47,566 nt of DNA from NCBI GenBank assembly GCA_021324675.1, contig JAJPIR010000336.1, positions 1-47,566 of the forward strand, in the 5' to 3' direction. A program made the position numbers and the translations under genes. A model generated the notes under the pieces. It made no database searches. It worked only from the letters and a program-made list of their open reading frames with translations, and was not told the origin of the DNA. The stretch is from Actinomycetota bacterium (GTDB taxonomy: Bacteria > Actinomycetota > Actinomycetes > Mycobacteriales > Pseudonocardiaceae). Positions 1-8,135 of this stretch are shown piece by piece (within the stretch, counting starts at the first letter, position 1; every line of letters begins with the position of its first letter).

Positions 1-312
1 CCTGCGTACCCCATGTTCGCCACCCACGATCCGCGGCTGATCGACATCGTGGGGCAGCGGGCCCGCTGGTACGGACGCCTGCCGGACAGTTACGAGTACC
101 AGATGCTTTACGGCGTGCGTCCCGGCGAGCAGCGGCGCCTGGCAGCAACCGGTGCCACAGTCCGGGTGTACGTGCCCTACGGCTCGGATTGGTACGCCTA
201 CCTGACCCGGCGGCTTGCTGAGCGACCGAGCAATGTTGCTTTCTTCCTTCGCGCCTTGCTGCCCGAGCGGTATCGCGTCCCGGGTAGCGCGTCTGGCACC
301 CTGCGGCCATGA
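1..312 (+). CDS. Proline dehydrogenase, C-terminal part (5' end outside window)
   Basis: The reading frame is open from base 1 and ends at a TGA at 310-312, so only the last 103 codons are visible. The segment carries C-terminal features of monofunctional proline dehydrogenases: a THDPRLI strand, an EYQMLYGVRP block and a VRVYVPYG-W-Y segment followed by RRLAERPSN. The family uses FAD to oxidise proline to pyrroline-5-carboxylate (P5C) and passes electrons to the quinone pool at the membrane. The last bases overlap the proC start by 4 nt (ATGA), which implies translational coupling. The N-terminal barrel is not in the window. Confidence 0.85.
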   Translation, partial: PAYPMFATHDPRLIDIVGQRARWYGRLPDSYEYQMLYGVRPGEQRRLAATGATVRVYVPYGSDWYAYLTRRLAERPSNVAFFLRALLPERYRVPGSASGTLRP

Positions 313-1118
313 CCACGATCGCTGTGCTGGGTGCTGGCAAGATCGGGGAGGCCTTACTGTCAGGCCTGCTCACCGGTGGCCGCAACCCCGACGAACTGAT
401 GTTCACTGAGCGCTATGCCGACCGGGCCGCCCAACTCGAGGAGGTGTACCGGGTTCGTGCCGTGGACACCGCCACTGCCGCGCGCAAGGCCGACGTCCTG
501 ATCGTCGCGGTGAAGCCGCAGGACATCGACCCGCTGCTGGTCGAGCTTGCCGAGTCGGTCAGCTCGGCAACGCTGGTGGTAAGCCTGTGCGCCGGCTTGC
601 CCACCGCGCTCTACGAGCGGCGGCTGCCCGACGGGGTGCCGGTGGTGCGGGTGATGCCCAACACCCCGATGCTGGTCGGCGAGGCGATGAGCGTGATATC
701 CGCCGGCCGCTTCGCCACCGACGTCCATCTCCAGCTGACCGAGGAGTTGCTGAGCAGCGTGGGCAAGGTGGTCCGAGTGCCGGAAAGCCAGCAGGACGCG
801 GTCACCGCGCTGTCCGGTTCCGGGCCGGCTTATTTCTTCTACCTGGTGGAAGCAATGATCGACGCGGGGATCCTGCTCGGATTGCCCCGCCCGCTGGTCA
901 CTGAACTGATCACCCAGTCTGCGGTCGGTGCAGCCCGGATGCTCCGGGAGACCGGCGACCATCCGGTGCTGCTGCGCGAGGCAGTGACGTCCCCGGGCGG
1001 CACGACCATCATGGCGATCCGTGAGCTGGAGCGGCACCGGGTACGGGCGGCCTTGTTGGACGCGATCGAAGCAGCCCGGGATCGATCGGTCGAGCTCGGA
1101 TTGGCTCACCGCGCCTGA
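309..1118 (+). CDS. proC: Pyrroline-5-carboxylate reductase ProC
   Basis: This 269-residue protein has normal length for ProC, which reduces P5C to proline with NAD(P)H as the last step of proline synthesis. The N-terminal Rossmann motif GAGKIG is at about residues 8-13. The C-terminal dimer and substrate-binding region shows SGSGPAYFF near residue 169 and TSPGGTT near residue 227, both hallmarks of the family. The ATG lies inside the stop of the upstream proline dehydrogenase gene. The two neighbours therefore catalyse opposite reactions and are probably co-translated. No defect is visible. Confidence 0.95.
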   Translation: MTTIAVLGAGKIGEALLSGLLTGGRNPDELMFTERYADRAAQLEEVYRVRAVDTATAARKADVLIVAVKPQDIDPLLVELAESVSSATLVVSLCAGLPTALYERRLPDGVPVVRVMPNTPMLVGEAMSVISAGRFATDVHLQLTEELLSSVGKVVRVPESQQDAVTALSGSGPAYFFYLVEAMIDAGILLGLPRPLVTELITQSAVGAARMLRETGDHPVLLREAVTSPGGTTIMAIRELERHRVRAALLDAIEAARDRSVELGLAHRA

Positions 1119-1244
1119 GGTTAACTTCAACTGATCGGAGTCGCACACGCACCACCAGTCCCGCTACTCTCAGCAGAACAAATGCGTCACGGACCGCGGG
1201 AGGGGAAGCCCAGCGGGCGCGACGTGGTGAGGACGCGATGACCC

Positions 1245-1451
1245 ATGCTGATGAACGACCAAGCCGGGCCGACCAAGGTGCAGTTCCTCACGGTCGCCGA
1301 GGTAGCCGCAATGATGCGGGTATCCAAGATGACGGTCTACCGGCTGGTACACGCCGGCGAACTGCCCGCAGTACGAGTCGGTCGATCTTTCCGTGTCCCG
1401 GAAGTGGCCGTACATGGCTACCTGGAGAACGCCTACTTCGATGCAGGATGA
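1245..1451 (+). CDS. Small excisionase/MerR-type HTH DNA-binding protein (Rv0500A-like)
   Basis: The product is up to 68 residues. Residues about 14-60 form a winged helix of the excisionase/BldC type: FLTVAEVAAMMRVS, then KMTVYRLVHAGELPAV and a basic FRVPEVAVHGYL. The gene sits between proC and the bS22 gene, as does Rv0500A in mycobacteria. A possible -10 (TACTCT, 1165-1170) lies in the proC-distal gap. The start is uncertain: the in-frame ATG at 1251 is also possible, and the ATG at 1238 is in another frame. It probably regulates transcription; the target is unknown. It differs from the true BldC homologue at 25057-25296. Confidence 0.85.
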   Translation: MLMNDQAGPTKVQFLTVAEVAAMMRVSKMTVYRLVHAGELPAVRVGRSFRVPEVAVHGYLENAYFDAG

Positions 1452-1476
1452 GATGATCGGGTCGGGTGCTGGTCGC

Positions 1477-1510
1477 AATTCCGGCCGAGGGTAGCCTCAA
1501 CGGCCGAATT
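1477..1510. repeat. Imperfect inverted repeat before the bS22 gene
   Basis: AATTCCGGCCG at 1477-1487 is mirrored by CGGCCGAATT at 1501-1510, with one unpaired base and a 13-nt centre containing TAGCCT, a possible -10 hexamer. It lies in the 129-bp gap between the HTH gene and the bS22 gene. It could be an operator over the bS22 promoter or a weak terminator of the HTH gene; sequence alone does not decide. Confidence 0.4.
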
Positions 1511-1580
1511 GTGCCCGCAGGCGCGCTGCGCCATACCTCGACATCCACTGCATCCACGACGACCAGCGAGGAGGCCGAGC

Positions 1581-1682
1581 ATGGGCTCGGTGATCAAGAA
1601 GCGCCGCAAGCGCATGTCCAAGAAGAAGCACCGCAAGCTGCTGCGTAAGACGCGAGTACAGCGCCGCAAGCTGAAGAAGTAG
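1581..1682 (+). CDS. Small ribosomal protein bS22 (33 aa, AURKAIP1/COX24-like)
   Basis: A 33-codon ORF starts at an ATG preceded by a strong AGGAGG at 1569-1574. It encodes an extremely basic peptide beginning [19 protein letters not shown] and ending in RRKLKK. It matches what I remember of the mycobacterial 30S subunit protein bS22, found by cryo-EM and long missed by annotation because of its size. It sits between the small HTH gene and the epimerase gene, as Rv0500B does. Nearly every codon is Lys or Arg, as expected for an rRNA-binding protein. I am confident it is a real gene. Confidence 0.92.
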   Translation: MGSVIKKRRKRMSKKKHRKLLRKTRVQRRKLKK

Positions 1683-1729
1683 CTCTGAGCGCCTGCCGGC
1701 GGTCTATGCCGGTGGGCGCAGGAGGCAGC

Positions 1730-2767
1730 ATGTCGCCGTCCACGGTTCTGGTCACCGGCGCGAGCCGCTTCATCGGCGGTCACCTGGCGGCCCGGCTCGC
1801 CGCCGATCCCGGCATCGATCGCGTCATCGCGCTCGATACGACGCCACCACGGCCAGAGCTGTCGCGGTGGCTGGGACGCGCCGAGGTCGTCACTGTTGAC
1901 CTGCGCAATCCGCTGATCGCCAAGGTGATCGCCGATGCAAGAGTCGACACCGTGGTGCACGCTTCCATGATCGCTGCTGCGCGTACCGGTGGCAGTCGCG
2001 ACGTGCTGAAACAGGTCAGCGTCCTCGGTACGATGCAGCTCCTCGCAGCCTGCCAACGCTCGAAGACGGTGACCCAGCTGGTCGTGAAGTCCACCGGCGC
2101 GGTATACGGGGCAAGTTCTCGCGATCAGGCCGTCTTCACCGAAGGCGACGAAGCCAACGAAATACCGGCTTCTGGGTATGTCAAAGACGTCGTGGACGTC
2201 GAGGGCTATCTTCGTGGCTTCATCCGGCGACGTCCGGATGTGGACGTGACGGTGCTGCGCTTTGCCAACGTGATCGGCCCGCGCATCGACACCGTGCTGA
2301 GCCGGTATTTCGCCCTACGGATTGTTCCTACCGTATTGGGCTACGATGGCCGGCTGCAGTTGTTGCACGAGGAGGACGCCCTGACGGTCCTCGAGCGAGC
2401 TACCCGTGTGCGGCTGCCCGGTGTCTTCAACATCGGTGGCGATGGGGTGTTGCTGGTGTCCCAAGCGATCCGGCGGGCGGGCGGGATTGCGGTGCCGGTG
2501 CCTGGGCCGGTCGTGGGCACTGTCGCGCGGCTGCTGCGCGCCGCCCGGTCCGTCGACTATTCGCCGGATTACGTGAGGTTCCTCAGCTTCGGTCGGGTGC
2601 TCGACATCACCAGGTTGCGCACCGAGTTCGGGTTCACACCCCGGTGGACGACGGTCCAAGCCTTCGACGATTACGTGCGTGCCCGGGCATTGCGGCCCGC
2701 CATCGATCCGGTGTGGGTCACTACGGCGCAGCGGTGCACGCTCGGACTCGCGGCCCAGCTGCGCTAG
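1730..2767 (+). CDS. NAD-dependent epimerase/dehydratase family protein (GalE2/Rv0501-like)
   Basis: This is an extended short-chain dehydrogenase/epimerase of 345 residues. The ATG at 1730 is preceded by GGAGG at 1720-1724; an upstream in-frame ATG at 1706 lacks a ribosome site. The N-terminal nucleotide-binding segment is LVTGASRFIGGHLA, followed by a VDLRNP strand and a VHAS block. The usual YxxxK catalytic pair is not clear: the region reads SGYVKDVVDVEGY, so activity as a true sugar epimerase is doubtful. The acyltransferase gene follows after 3 nt, so the two are probably one operon, as Rv0501-Rv0502 are. The substrate is unknown. Confidence 0.85.
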   Translation: MSPSTVLVTGASRFIGGHLAARLAADPGIDRVIALDTTPPRPELSRWLGRAEVVTVDLRNPLIAKVIADARVDTVVHASMIAAARTGGSRDVLKQVSVLGTMQLLAACQRSKTVTQLVVKSTGAVYGASSRDQAVFTEGDEANEIPASGYVKDVVDVEGYLRGFIRRRPDVDVTVLRFANVIGPRIDTVLSRYFALRIVPTVLGYDGRLQLLHEEDALTVLERATRVRLPGVFNIGGDGVLLVSQAIRRAGGIAVPVPGPVVGTVARLLRAARSVDYSPDYVRFLSFGRVLDITRLRTEFGFTPRWTTVQAFDDYVRARALRPAIDPVWVTTAQRCTLGLAAQLR

Positions 2768-2770
2768 CTG

Positions 2771-3703
2771 GTGGTGAGGGAAGTGCCACAGGGACAAGTG
2801 ATCCCGCTACCCGGCAGGACAGGTGAGGCAGCACAAGCGCAGCTCGCAGCCCCGGCCGAGCCGCGGTGGTACCGGGAATTGTCCAATCTGCTGGCCTTCG
2901 CTCGCCGGCGTATGAATGGCGAATACGCCGTCGACCAGTTCGGGTTCGACCCCGATCTCGCCGATCACGTGTTGCTGCCGCTGCTGCGCCCGTTGTACCG
3001 AACCTGGTTTCGCGTCCAGACCACAGGTGTCGATCACTTGCCTGCTACTGGTGGCGCGCTAGTGGTGGCTAACCATTCCGGGACGCTGCCCGTCGACGCC
3101 CTGATGACCGCTATAGCAGTACATGAGGAGCATCCGGCGGGGCGGCATCTGCGGATGCTCGGTGCAGACGTGGTGTTCCGCATACCCGTCCTCGGCTCCC
3201 TGGCGCGCAAGTCGGGCCAGACCCTGGCATGTGTGCCCGACGCCGAGCGGTTGCTGAACTCCGGCGAGCTGGTAGGGGTCTGGCCGGAGGGATTCAAGGG
3301 CCTCGGCAAGCGCTACCGCGATCGGTACAAGTTGCAGCGGTTCGGGCAAGGCGGCTTCGTCTCGGCAGCATTGCGCACCCGGACGATCATCATTCCGTGT
3401 GCCATCGTCGGTGCGGAGGAGATCTACCCGATGATCGGTGACGTCAAGCCGTTGGCCCGGTTGCTCGGTACTCCCTACTTCCCGGTGACGCCGCTGTTCC
3501 CGCTGCTGGGTCCGCTGGGGATGGTGCCGTTACCGTCCAAGTGGTACATCGAGTTCGGTGAACCGGTGCGCACCGATGCCTACGAACCCGGTGCCGCCGA
3601 TGATCCGGCGCTGGTCTTCAATCTCACCGACCAGATACGCGAAACCATCCAGCAAACCCTGCACCGCTTGCTCATCCACCGCCAGCACCCGTTCTTCGGC
3701 TAA
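2771..3703 (+). CDS. PlsC-like lysophospholipid acyltransferase family protein (Rv0502-like)
   Basis: This 310-residue member of the 1-acylglycerol-3-phosphate acyltransferase superfamily probably transfers acyl groups in phospholipid or glycolipid synthesis at the membrane. Motif I is present as ANHSGTLPVD around residue 97, with a longer His-Asp spacing than the classic HX4D but typical of this subgroup. The substrate-binding EGFKGLGKRYRDRY block is near residue 174. A GTG start is assigned 3 nt after the epimerase stop; GTG at 2774 is equally possible. The gene is followed directly by the 22-bp repeat array. Confidence 0.87.
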   Translation: MVREVPQGQVIPLPGRTGEAAQAQLAAPAEPRWYRELSNLLAFARRRMNGEYAVDQFGFDPDLADHVLLPLLRPLYRTWFRVQTTGVDHLPATGGALVVANHSGTLPVDALMTAIAVHEEHPAGRHLRMLGADVVFRIPVLGSLARKSGQTLACVPDAERLLNSGELVGVWPEGFKGLGKRYRDRYKLQRFGQGGFVSAALRTRTIIIPCAIVGAEEIYPMIGDVKPLARLLGTPYFPVTPLFPLLGPLGMVPLPSKWYIEFGEPVRTDAYEPGAADDPALVFNLTDQIRETIQQTLHRLLIHRQHPFFG

Positions 3704-3724
3704 CCTCTTCTCCCTTGCCGCGGC

Positions 3725-3834
3725 GTGTCGTGCCCTCATGCCGCGCGTGTCGTGCCCTGGTGCGCGGTGTGTCGCGCTGCCGTGTACGACGTCTCGTGCT
3801 TTCGTGTACGGCGCTGTCGTGCCCCGAGCTCGCG
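3725..3834. repeat. 22-bp tandem repeat array, locus 1
   Basis: Five consecutive 22-bp units start at 3725, 3747, 3769, 3791 and 3813, with consensus near GTGTCGTGCCCTCGTGCG plus four variable bases. Units are diverged but keep exact 22-bp phase until the last. The array begins 22 nt after the acyltransferase stop, in the gap before the phospholipase gene. A 22-bp period is not a multiple of three, so it is not a coding repeat. A second array of the same unit is at 21230-21345, also just after a stop codon. Function unknown. Confidence 0.85.
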
Positions 3835-3902
3835 CAACTGATGGATCTCTCTCGTAGCATGGCGCTCATCGCAGGGACCTTCGGGGACGGGAGCGAGAGC
3901 TG

Positions 3903-5186
3903 GTGAACAAAGCGTCTGTGGTCCGACGGTGTCTGGGCGGCGCTGGTCTGGGCCTGGCGGGGATGTATGCCTTTCACATGGCCCGATACCGGCGCGCTGC
4001 TGGCAAAGGATTCGATATGCCAGACCCGCCCGCGGTGGGCAGCAGTGAGTTCACTGCCTTCGTCGAGGCACTGGCCCAGGCCTCCAGCCGGGAAGGCAAC
4101 CGGCTCGAGATCCTCCGCAATGGATGCGAAATTTTCCCCGCGATGTTGGAGACAATTAATTCTGCGCGCGAGTGCATCGATTTCTCCACCTACATCTACT
4201 GGACGGGAGATATCGCCCCGAAATTCGCTGACGCGCTGATCGCTAAGGCGTCCGCGGGCGTCGAGGTCAACGTGGTACTCGACGCGCAGGGTTCGGTCAA
4301 GATGGACCACGGGATCATCGACCGCATGCGGGCAGCCGGAGCCACAGTAGTCTGGTTTCGGCCGCCCCATTGGTACAACGTGCACAAGCTCAACAAGCGC
4401 ATGCACCGACGGATTCTCATCGTCGACGGCAAGGTCGGCTTTATGGGCGGGGTCGGAATCGCTGAGGAGTGGGACGGAAACGCCGAGGATCAAGAGCACC
4501 AGCGGGAAACCCATGTCCGTATTGCAGGACCGGCTGTCCGGGACCTTATGGGGGGGTTCCTGGAGAACTGGACGGAAGGAACATCTGCGCTGCTGTCTGC
4601 ATCACACTTCCCGGACATCGACGCCTTCAACGATGGGATACCGGTTCAGGTGGCCCGTACCGTGTCGACTGGTGGGCCGCGGGGACTGCCGGAGATGCTC
4701 TGGGCCGCGGTGCTGGGATCGAAGAAACGTTTTTGGATAACGACGGCTTTCTTCGCTCCGCGACGTGCCTTCGTCGATGCGCTCTGTGATGCGGCACGCC
4801 GGGGGGTGGACGTCCGTATTCTCACGGGCGGACCTCACCAGGACAAGCAGGTCGCGCGGGAGGCAGGCCACCGCTCGTATGCAAGATTGCTTGAATCCGG
4901 GGTCCGGATCTTCGAGTACCAGCAGGCCAAGCTGCATGCCAAGGTGATCACGGTCGACGGTATCTGGGGCAACGTCGGCTCCAGCAATTTCGAGAATCGC
5001 TCGCTGTCGCTCAACGATGAGATCAACATAACGATGCAGCACGCAGGCGTGGTCGGCGAGCTAGAGCAGCACTTTTATGACGATCTGACGGTGTCCCAGG
5101 AACTCGACCTGCATAGCTGGAGTCGTCGTCCGCTGGGTAAGCGAGCCCGCGAATACGCGACCGACCTGATTCGGCAGTCGCTCTAG
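3903..5186 (+). CDS. Phospholipase D / cardiolipin synthase-like protein
   Basis: This 427-residue protein has the two-HKD layout of bacterial cardiolipin synthases, which join phosphatidyl groups at the membrane. An N-terminal hydrophobic segment (about residues 9-26) likely anchors it. HKD motif 1 near residue 168 reads HRRILIVDG followed by GFMGG: the usual lysine is arginine. Motif 2 near residue 344 is canonical, HAKVITVDG followed by GSSNFENRS. It starts at GTG 3903. It is transcribed alone; a weak CCCTTTG/CAAAGGG dyad follows at about 5191-5222. It could act on another phosphodiester; the cardiolipin role is inferred. Confidence 0.87.
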   Translation: MNKASVVRRCLGGAGLGLAGMYAFHMARYRRAAGKGFDMPDPPAVGSSEFTAFVEALAQASSREGNRLEILRNGCEIFPAMLETINSARECIDFSTYIYWTGDIAPKFADALIAKASAGVEVNVVLDAQGSVKMDHGIIDRMRAAGATVVWFRPPHWYNVHKLNKRMHRRILIVDGKVGFMGGVGIAEEWDGNAEDQEHQRETHVRIAGPAVRDLMGGFLENWTEGTSALLSASHFPDIDAFNDGIPVQVARTVSTGGPRGLPEMLWAAVLGSKKRFWITTAFFAPRRAFVDALCDAARRGVDVRILTGGPHQDKQVAREAGHRSYARLLESGVRIFEYQQAKLHAKVITVDGIWGNVGSSNFENRSLSLNDEINITMQHAGVVGELEQHFYDDLTVSQELDLHSWSRRPLGKRAREYATDLIRQSL

Positions 5187-5781
5187 CCCCCTTTGCGGCT
5201 ACTACCGTGGTTGATCAAAGGGTGGCGGCCGCAGGGTCTACCCACAGCGGTGGCACCCTTTCCGCGCCGATTTCCTTGGTGATCTTCTGGGTCCCTGACA
5301 ATCCCACCGTGGGGTAGGGCTGATCATCCGGGAAAGTGCTACTGGCGTGATCATTGACAGCGGTCCGAACAGCACGAGGTCCATTGCCGGTTGCCCGCAT
5401 TCCGAACCGGGTAGTACGAGCACCAGCCTGCGCCTCGATGCCGGCCAATTGTCCGTCCCCCGCAAGCCGAGGGCGGATGGCGACGGAACGTTGCGCAGCG
5501 AGTTTCCCCTGGGCTGCCTTCACCACATTGGTGCAGGACTGCTGGGCCAGCATGAACCGGCCAGCTTGGCACCTTCGATCCTCGGAAATGTGGGCTTTCT
5601 CAGCAGTGCGGGCGTCGGGCTGGTGATCAAACCTTTTCAGCACGCCGACATGCAGCACGCCTCGTTGCTGTTTCCTACGAGCCTTGCATAGCCCCAACGT
5701 CGGAGATCCCGGCGTTCGTCTGCACCGCGTGCAGTGTCACTGGACAGGAAAGCACGACACACCGAGAGATGGGGATGAGGG
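5187..5781. other. 595-bp gap with no convincing gene; possible decayed ORF on minus strand
   Basis: No recognised gene lies here. The best candidate is a 160-codon ORF on the minus strand, 5215-5697. Its middle and end (from AQQSCTNVVKAAQGK onward) look protein-like, while its first 50 codons do not, so it may be the remnant of a secreted protein whose start was lost. A 114-codon plus-strand ORF at 5347-5691 overlaps it and shows no family features. Both are low confidence. Confidence 0.3.
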
Positions 5782-6672
5782 TCAGTCGCGGGGGCGGCGG
5801 TGGTAGGCGAGGCCCGCGGCGACCGCACCGGCCGCCATCCCTATGCCCAGCATTGAGGGAACGCCGAGTTTGGCAGCCCGGCGGCCGGTCCGGAACTCCT
5901 GGATCTCCCAGCCCCGGATACGGGCAGTCTCCCGAAGATCGGGGTCGGGATTCACCGCGACGGCAGTGCCGACTAGCGAAAGCATCGGAATGTCGTTGGC
6001 TGAGTCGGAGTAAGCCGTGCAGCGGTGCAGATCCAACCCCTCACGGATAGCCAACGCCCGTACTGCCGCCGCTTTGGCTTCTCCGTGCAGAATGTCACCT
6101 ACCAGCCGGCCCGTGTACACACCGTCGACCGTCTCCGCCACGGTACCCAGAGCACCCGTGAGGCCCAGCCGGCGAGCGATGATCGTGGCCAGTTCCAACG
6201 GGGTTGCCGTGACCAGCCACACCCGCTGACCGGCAGCCAGATGCATGTGCGCCAGCGCCAGCGTCCCAGACCAGATCCGATCGGCCATCAACTCGTCGTA
6301 GATTTCCTCACCGACCTCGACGAACTGCCGGGTAGATCTGCCCGCGACGAACGATAACGCGTGTTCGCGGTTGGTACGGATCTCTGCTGCGCTGAGTTCC
6401 TTGCCGCCCACTCGGAATTTCAACTGCTGCCATGCGAAAGAGGTGAGCGCTCCAGGAGGAAAGAATTTTCTCGCTGCCAAACCTTGTGCGAAGTAAAAGA
6501 TCGACGCACCCCGCATCATCGTGTTGTCAACGTCGAAGAAGGCGGCGGCGGTGAGATCCGCCGCGACTTCAACTGTCGCTACGCTGATTGGAACGGATTC
6601 GGCGACCTCCCCGGCAACGGTATCCAGGGCTGCTTTTTCACTGCGGATGTCTTGATGGCACTGTCGTGACAT
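5782..6672 (-). CDS. HAD-IB family hydrolase (SerB1/Rv0505c-like), membrane-tailed
   Basis: This 296-residue HAD phosphatase has motif I FFDVDNT at about residues 45-51 (nucleophile and acid/base aspartates), and the late motif [10 protein letters not shown] near residue 222 coordinates Mg2+. A C-terminal hydrophobic stretch, [16 protein letters not shown], suggests a membrane tail, as in many actinobacterial homologues. The family is often labelled phosphoserine phosphatase, but many members act on lysophospholipids or other phosphomonoesters. The first 40 residues look non-conserved and the true start may be internal. It is well separated from the sigma operon behind it. Confidence 0.88.
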   Translation of the reverse strand: MSRQCHQDIRSEKAALDTVAGEVAESVPISVATVEVAADLTAAAFFDVDNTMMRGASIFYFAQGLAARKFFPPGALTSFAWQQLKFRVGGKELSAAEIRTNREHALSFVAGRSTRQFVEVGEEIYDELMADRIWSGTLALAHMHLAAGQRVWLVTATPLELATIIARRLGLTGALGTVAETVDGVYTGRLVGDILHGEAKAAAVRALAIREGLDLHRCTAYSDSANDIPMLSLVGTAVAVNPDPDLRETARIRGWEIQEFRTGRRAAKLGVPSMLGIGMAAGAVAAGLAYHRRPRD

Positions 6673-6823
6673 GCCGATCCTGCCCTGATTATCGAAGTTG
6701 CTGATCCTTCCTCATCAGTTCCGCTCAACGCGCGCAATCACCAGATTGCCCTGACGGCTTCTCCTGGGCAACCAAACAATAAGGATCGATTTAATATCCT
6801 CAAGGTTGACTGGGGTTAACGGC

Positions 6824-8035
6824 CTACCCAGGAGGCAACAGGCGTGGCTGCAAAATCCATGGTGGCAGTGGCGCCGCGGGCGGCTGAGATTCCTTGCCTG
6901 GCAAGGGCCGCCACGGCTCTGGCTGCAATGGCTGCGATCCCGGCTGGTTGGGGTTCGGCAACACGCTGCCCGGGTTCCGCGTGGACGGCAGCTTCGGGGC
7001 GGTGTGACCACCGGGCGCAGGTACCGGGACCGCATTCGGCGCAGGCGAGCGCAGCAACGGGTTGGGTGGAGTGATTGCAGGGGGCTGGCCCGGCTGCGGC
7101 GCAACCGGCACATCCGGAAGGGGTGCAGCCGCAGCCGTTCCGTCCACCGGGAGTGGCTTGCACACATCCCGCGCTGGTATCAAGCCCAGGTCATCACGAG
7201 CCCCCGTGGTGATGGTGACGCAGTTGGATCGGTCGCTCAGGGTGGATGCCCTGGTGATGATCCGGTCGAGCAGGGCAAGGCTGCTGTCCACCCGGGCGCT
7301 GGTCGGCAGTGACAACGCGGCGCGGACGGCACTCAGCCGAGTTTTCTGCTGTTCGGCCCAACTACGCAGATCAGCCAGGCTGCCGCGCTGGCCGTTGAGT
7401 GCCAGGCCAGTGAGCAGCCGCGCGCCTGCGGTGGCGTCCGAGTCGAAATCATCGAGTGCTCGGACGAACTTGCCCTGCCCTGCCGCCCAGTTACCGGCGG
7501 AATCAGCTTGATCCGCCATGATCTCGATCTCGTTGATCCGGGCGCTGGCGAATTCCAGGTGCTTGAGAGCCTTGGGCTGATCGCCGAAGGTCAAGCCGAG
7601 TTCAGCAGACTCGGCCGTGCGCTTGAAGCTGTACAGCGCATCCCCGGGTACCGCGTCACGGGAAAGCAGCAGGCTCATCCCCGACAGGGACATCAGCAGG
7701 CACAGCGCCGCTGCCGCAGCGACCACCAGCCGCCCCCGAGTCTGATCCGGAACCCAACTCCGCCGGCTGGGTCCACGCATTGGCAGGACGGGGCTGTTGC
7801 CGTCGTGGACCACGGAACTGAATTCGGCCATCACGCGCCGACGCATCCGGTCCCGTTCCTGCTCGGTGGGACCAACACCGGTGCCTACTTGACGCAACGC
7901 TGTGGCGATGGTGAGCTCGCGCTGCAAAGCCAGATCGGAGACATCGCGCATGCCACTGTCCACGGCGCGGGCAAAAGCCTCATGCTCTTGACCATCGCTG
8001 GGTCGTCCCCCTGATGTGCGCGTCGTCCTCACCAC
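6824..8035 (-). CDS. DUF5667 membrane protein, probable RsbN-like anti-sigma factor
   Basis: The 403-residue protein has a cytoplasmic N-terminal part of about 95 residues, one transmembrane helix (about residues 99-121, VVAAAAALCLLMSLSGMSLL), a DUF5667 domain beginning DAVPGDALYSFKRTAE, and a long Pro/Gln/Ala-rich tail probably outside the cell. It follows a BldN-type sigma gene by 100 bp on the same strand. In Streptomyces the gene next to bldN is rsbN, a single-pass anti-sigma factor. I infer that the N-terminal part binds the sigma factor; that part has no zinc-binding HxxxCxxC motif. GTG 8035 or 8032 is the start. Confidence 0.8.
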   Translation of the reverse strand: MVRTTRTSGGRPSDGQEHEAFARAVDSGMRDVSDLALQRELTIATALRQVGTGVGPTEQERDRMRRRVMAEFSSVVHDGNSPVLPMRGPSRRSWVPDQTRGRLVVAAAAALCLLMSLSGMSLLLSRDAVPGDALYSFKRTAESAELGLTFGDQPKALKHLEFASARINEIEIMADQADSAGNWAAGQGKFVRALDDFDSDATAGARLLTGLALNGQRGSLADLRSWAEQQKTRLSAVRAALSLPTSARVDSSLALLDRIITRASTLSDRSNCVTITTGARDDLGLIPARDVCKPLPVDGTAAAAPLPDVPVAPQPGQPPAITPPNPLLRSPAPNAVPVPAPGGHTAPKLPSTRNPGSVLPNPNQPGSQPLQPEPWRPLPGKESQPPAAPLPPWILQPRLLPPG

Positions 8036-8135
8036 CTTCGGACCCTTGGGTCATGTCCCTGGGAGCAACGAGCGGCCTGGCCGGTAGTTACGCCCAAGCG
8101 GGCGGCGGGGAAGGGAACGAGCCTTAAGGTGGTGA

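Noticed and set aside
360-1148. 262-codon minus-strand ORF opposite proC
   Set aside because: It is the GC-rich shadow of proC, rich in His/Arg/Gln with no family features.
3725-3834. Protein repeat or CRISPR for the 22-bp arrays
   Set aside because: A period of 22 breaks the reading frame and there are no unique spacers.
5347-5691. 114-codon plus-strand ORF
   Set aside because: Overlaps the more protein-like minus-strand ORF, has no ribosome site and no family resemblance.
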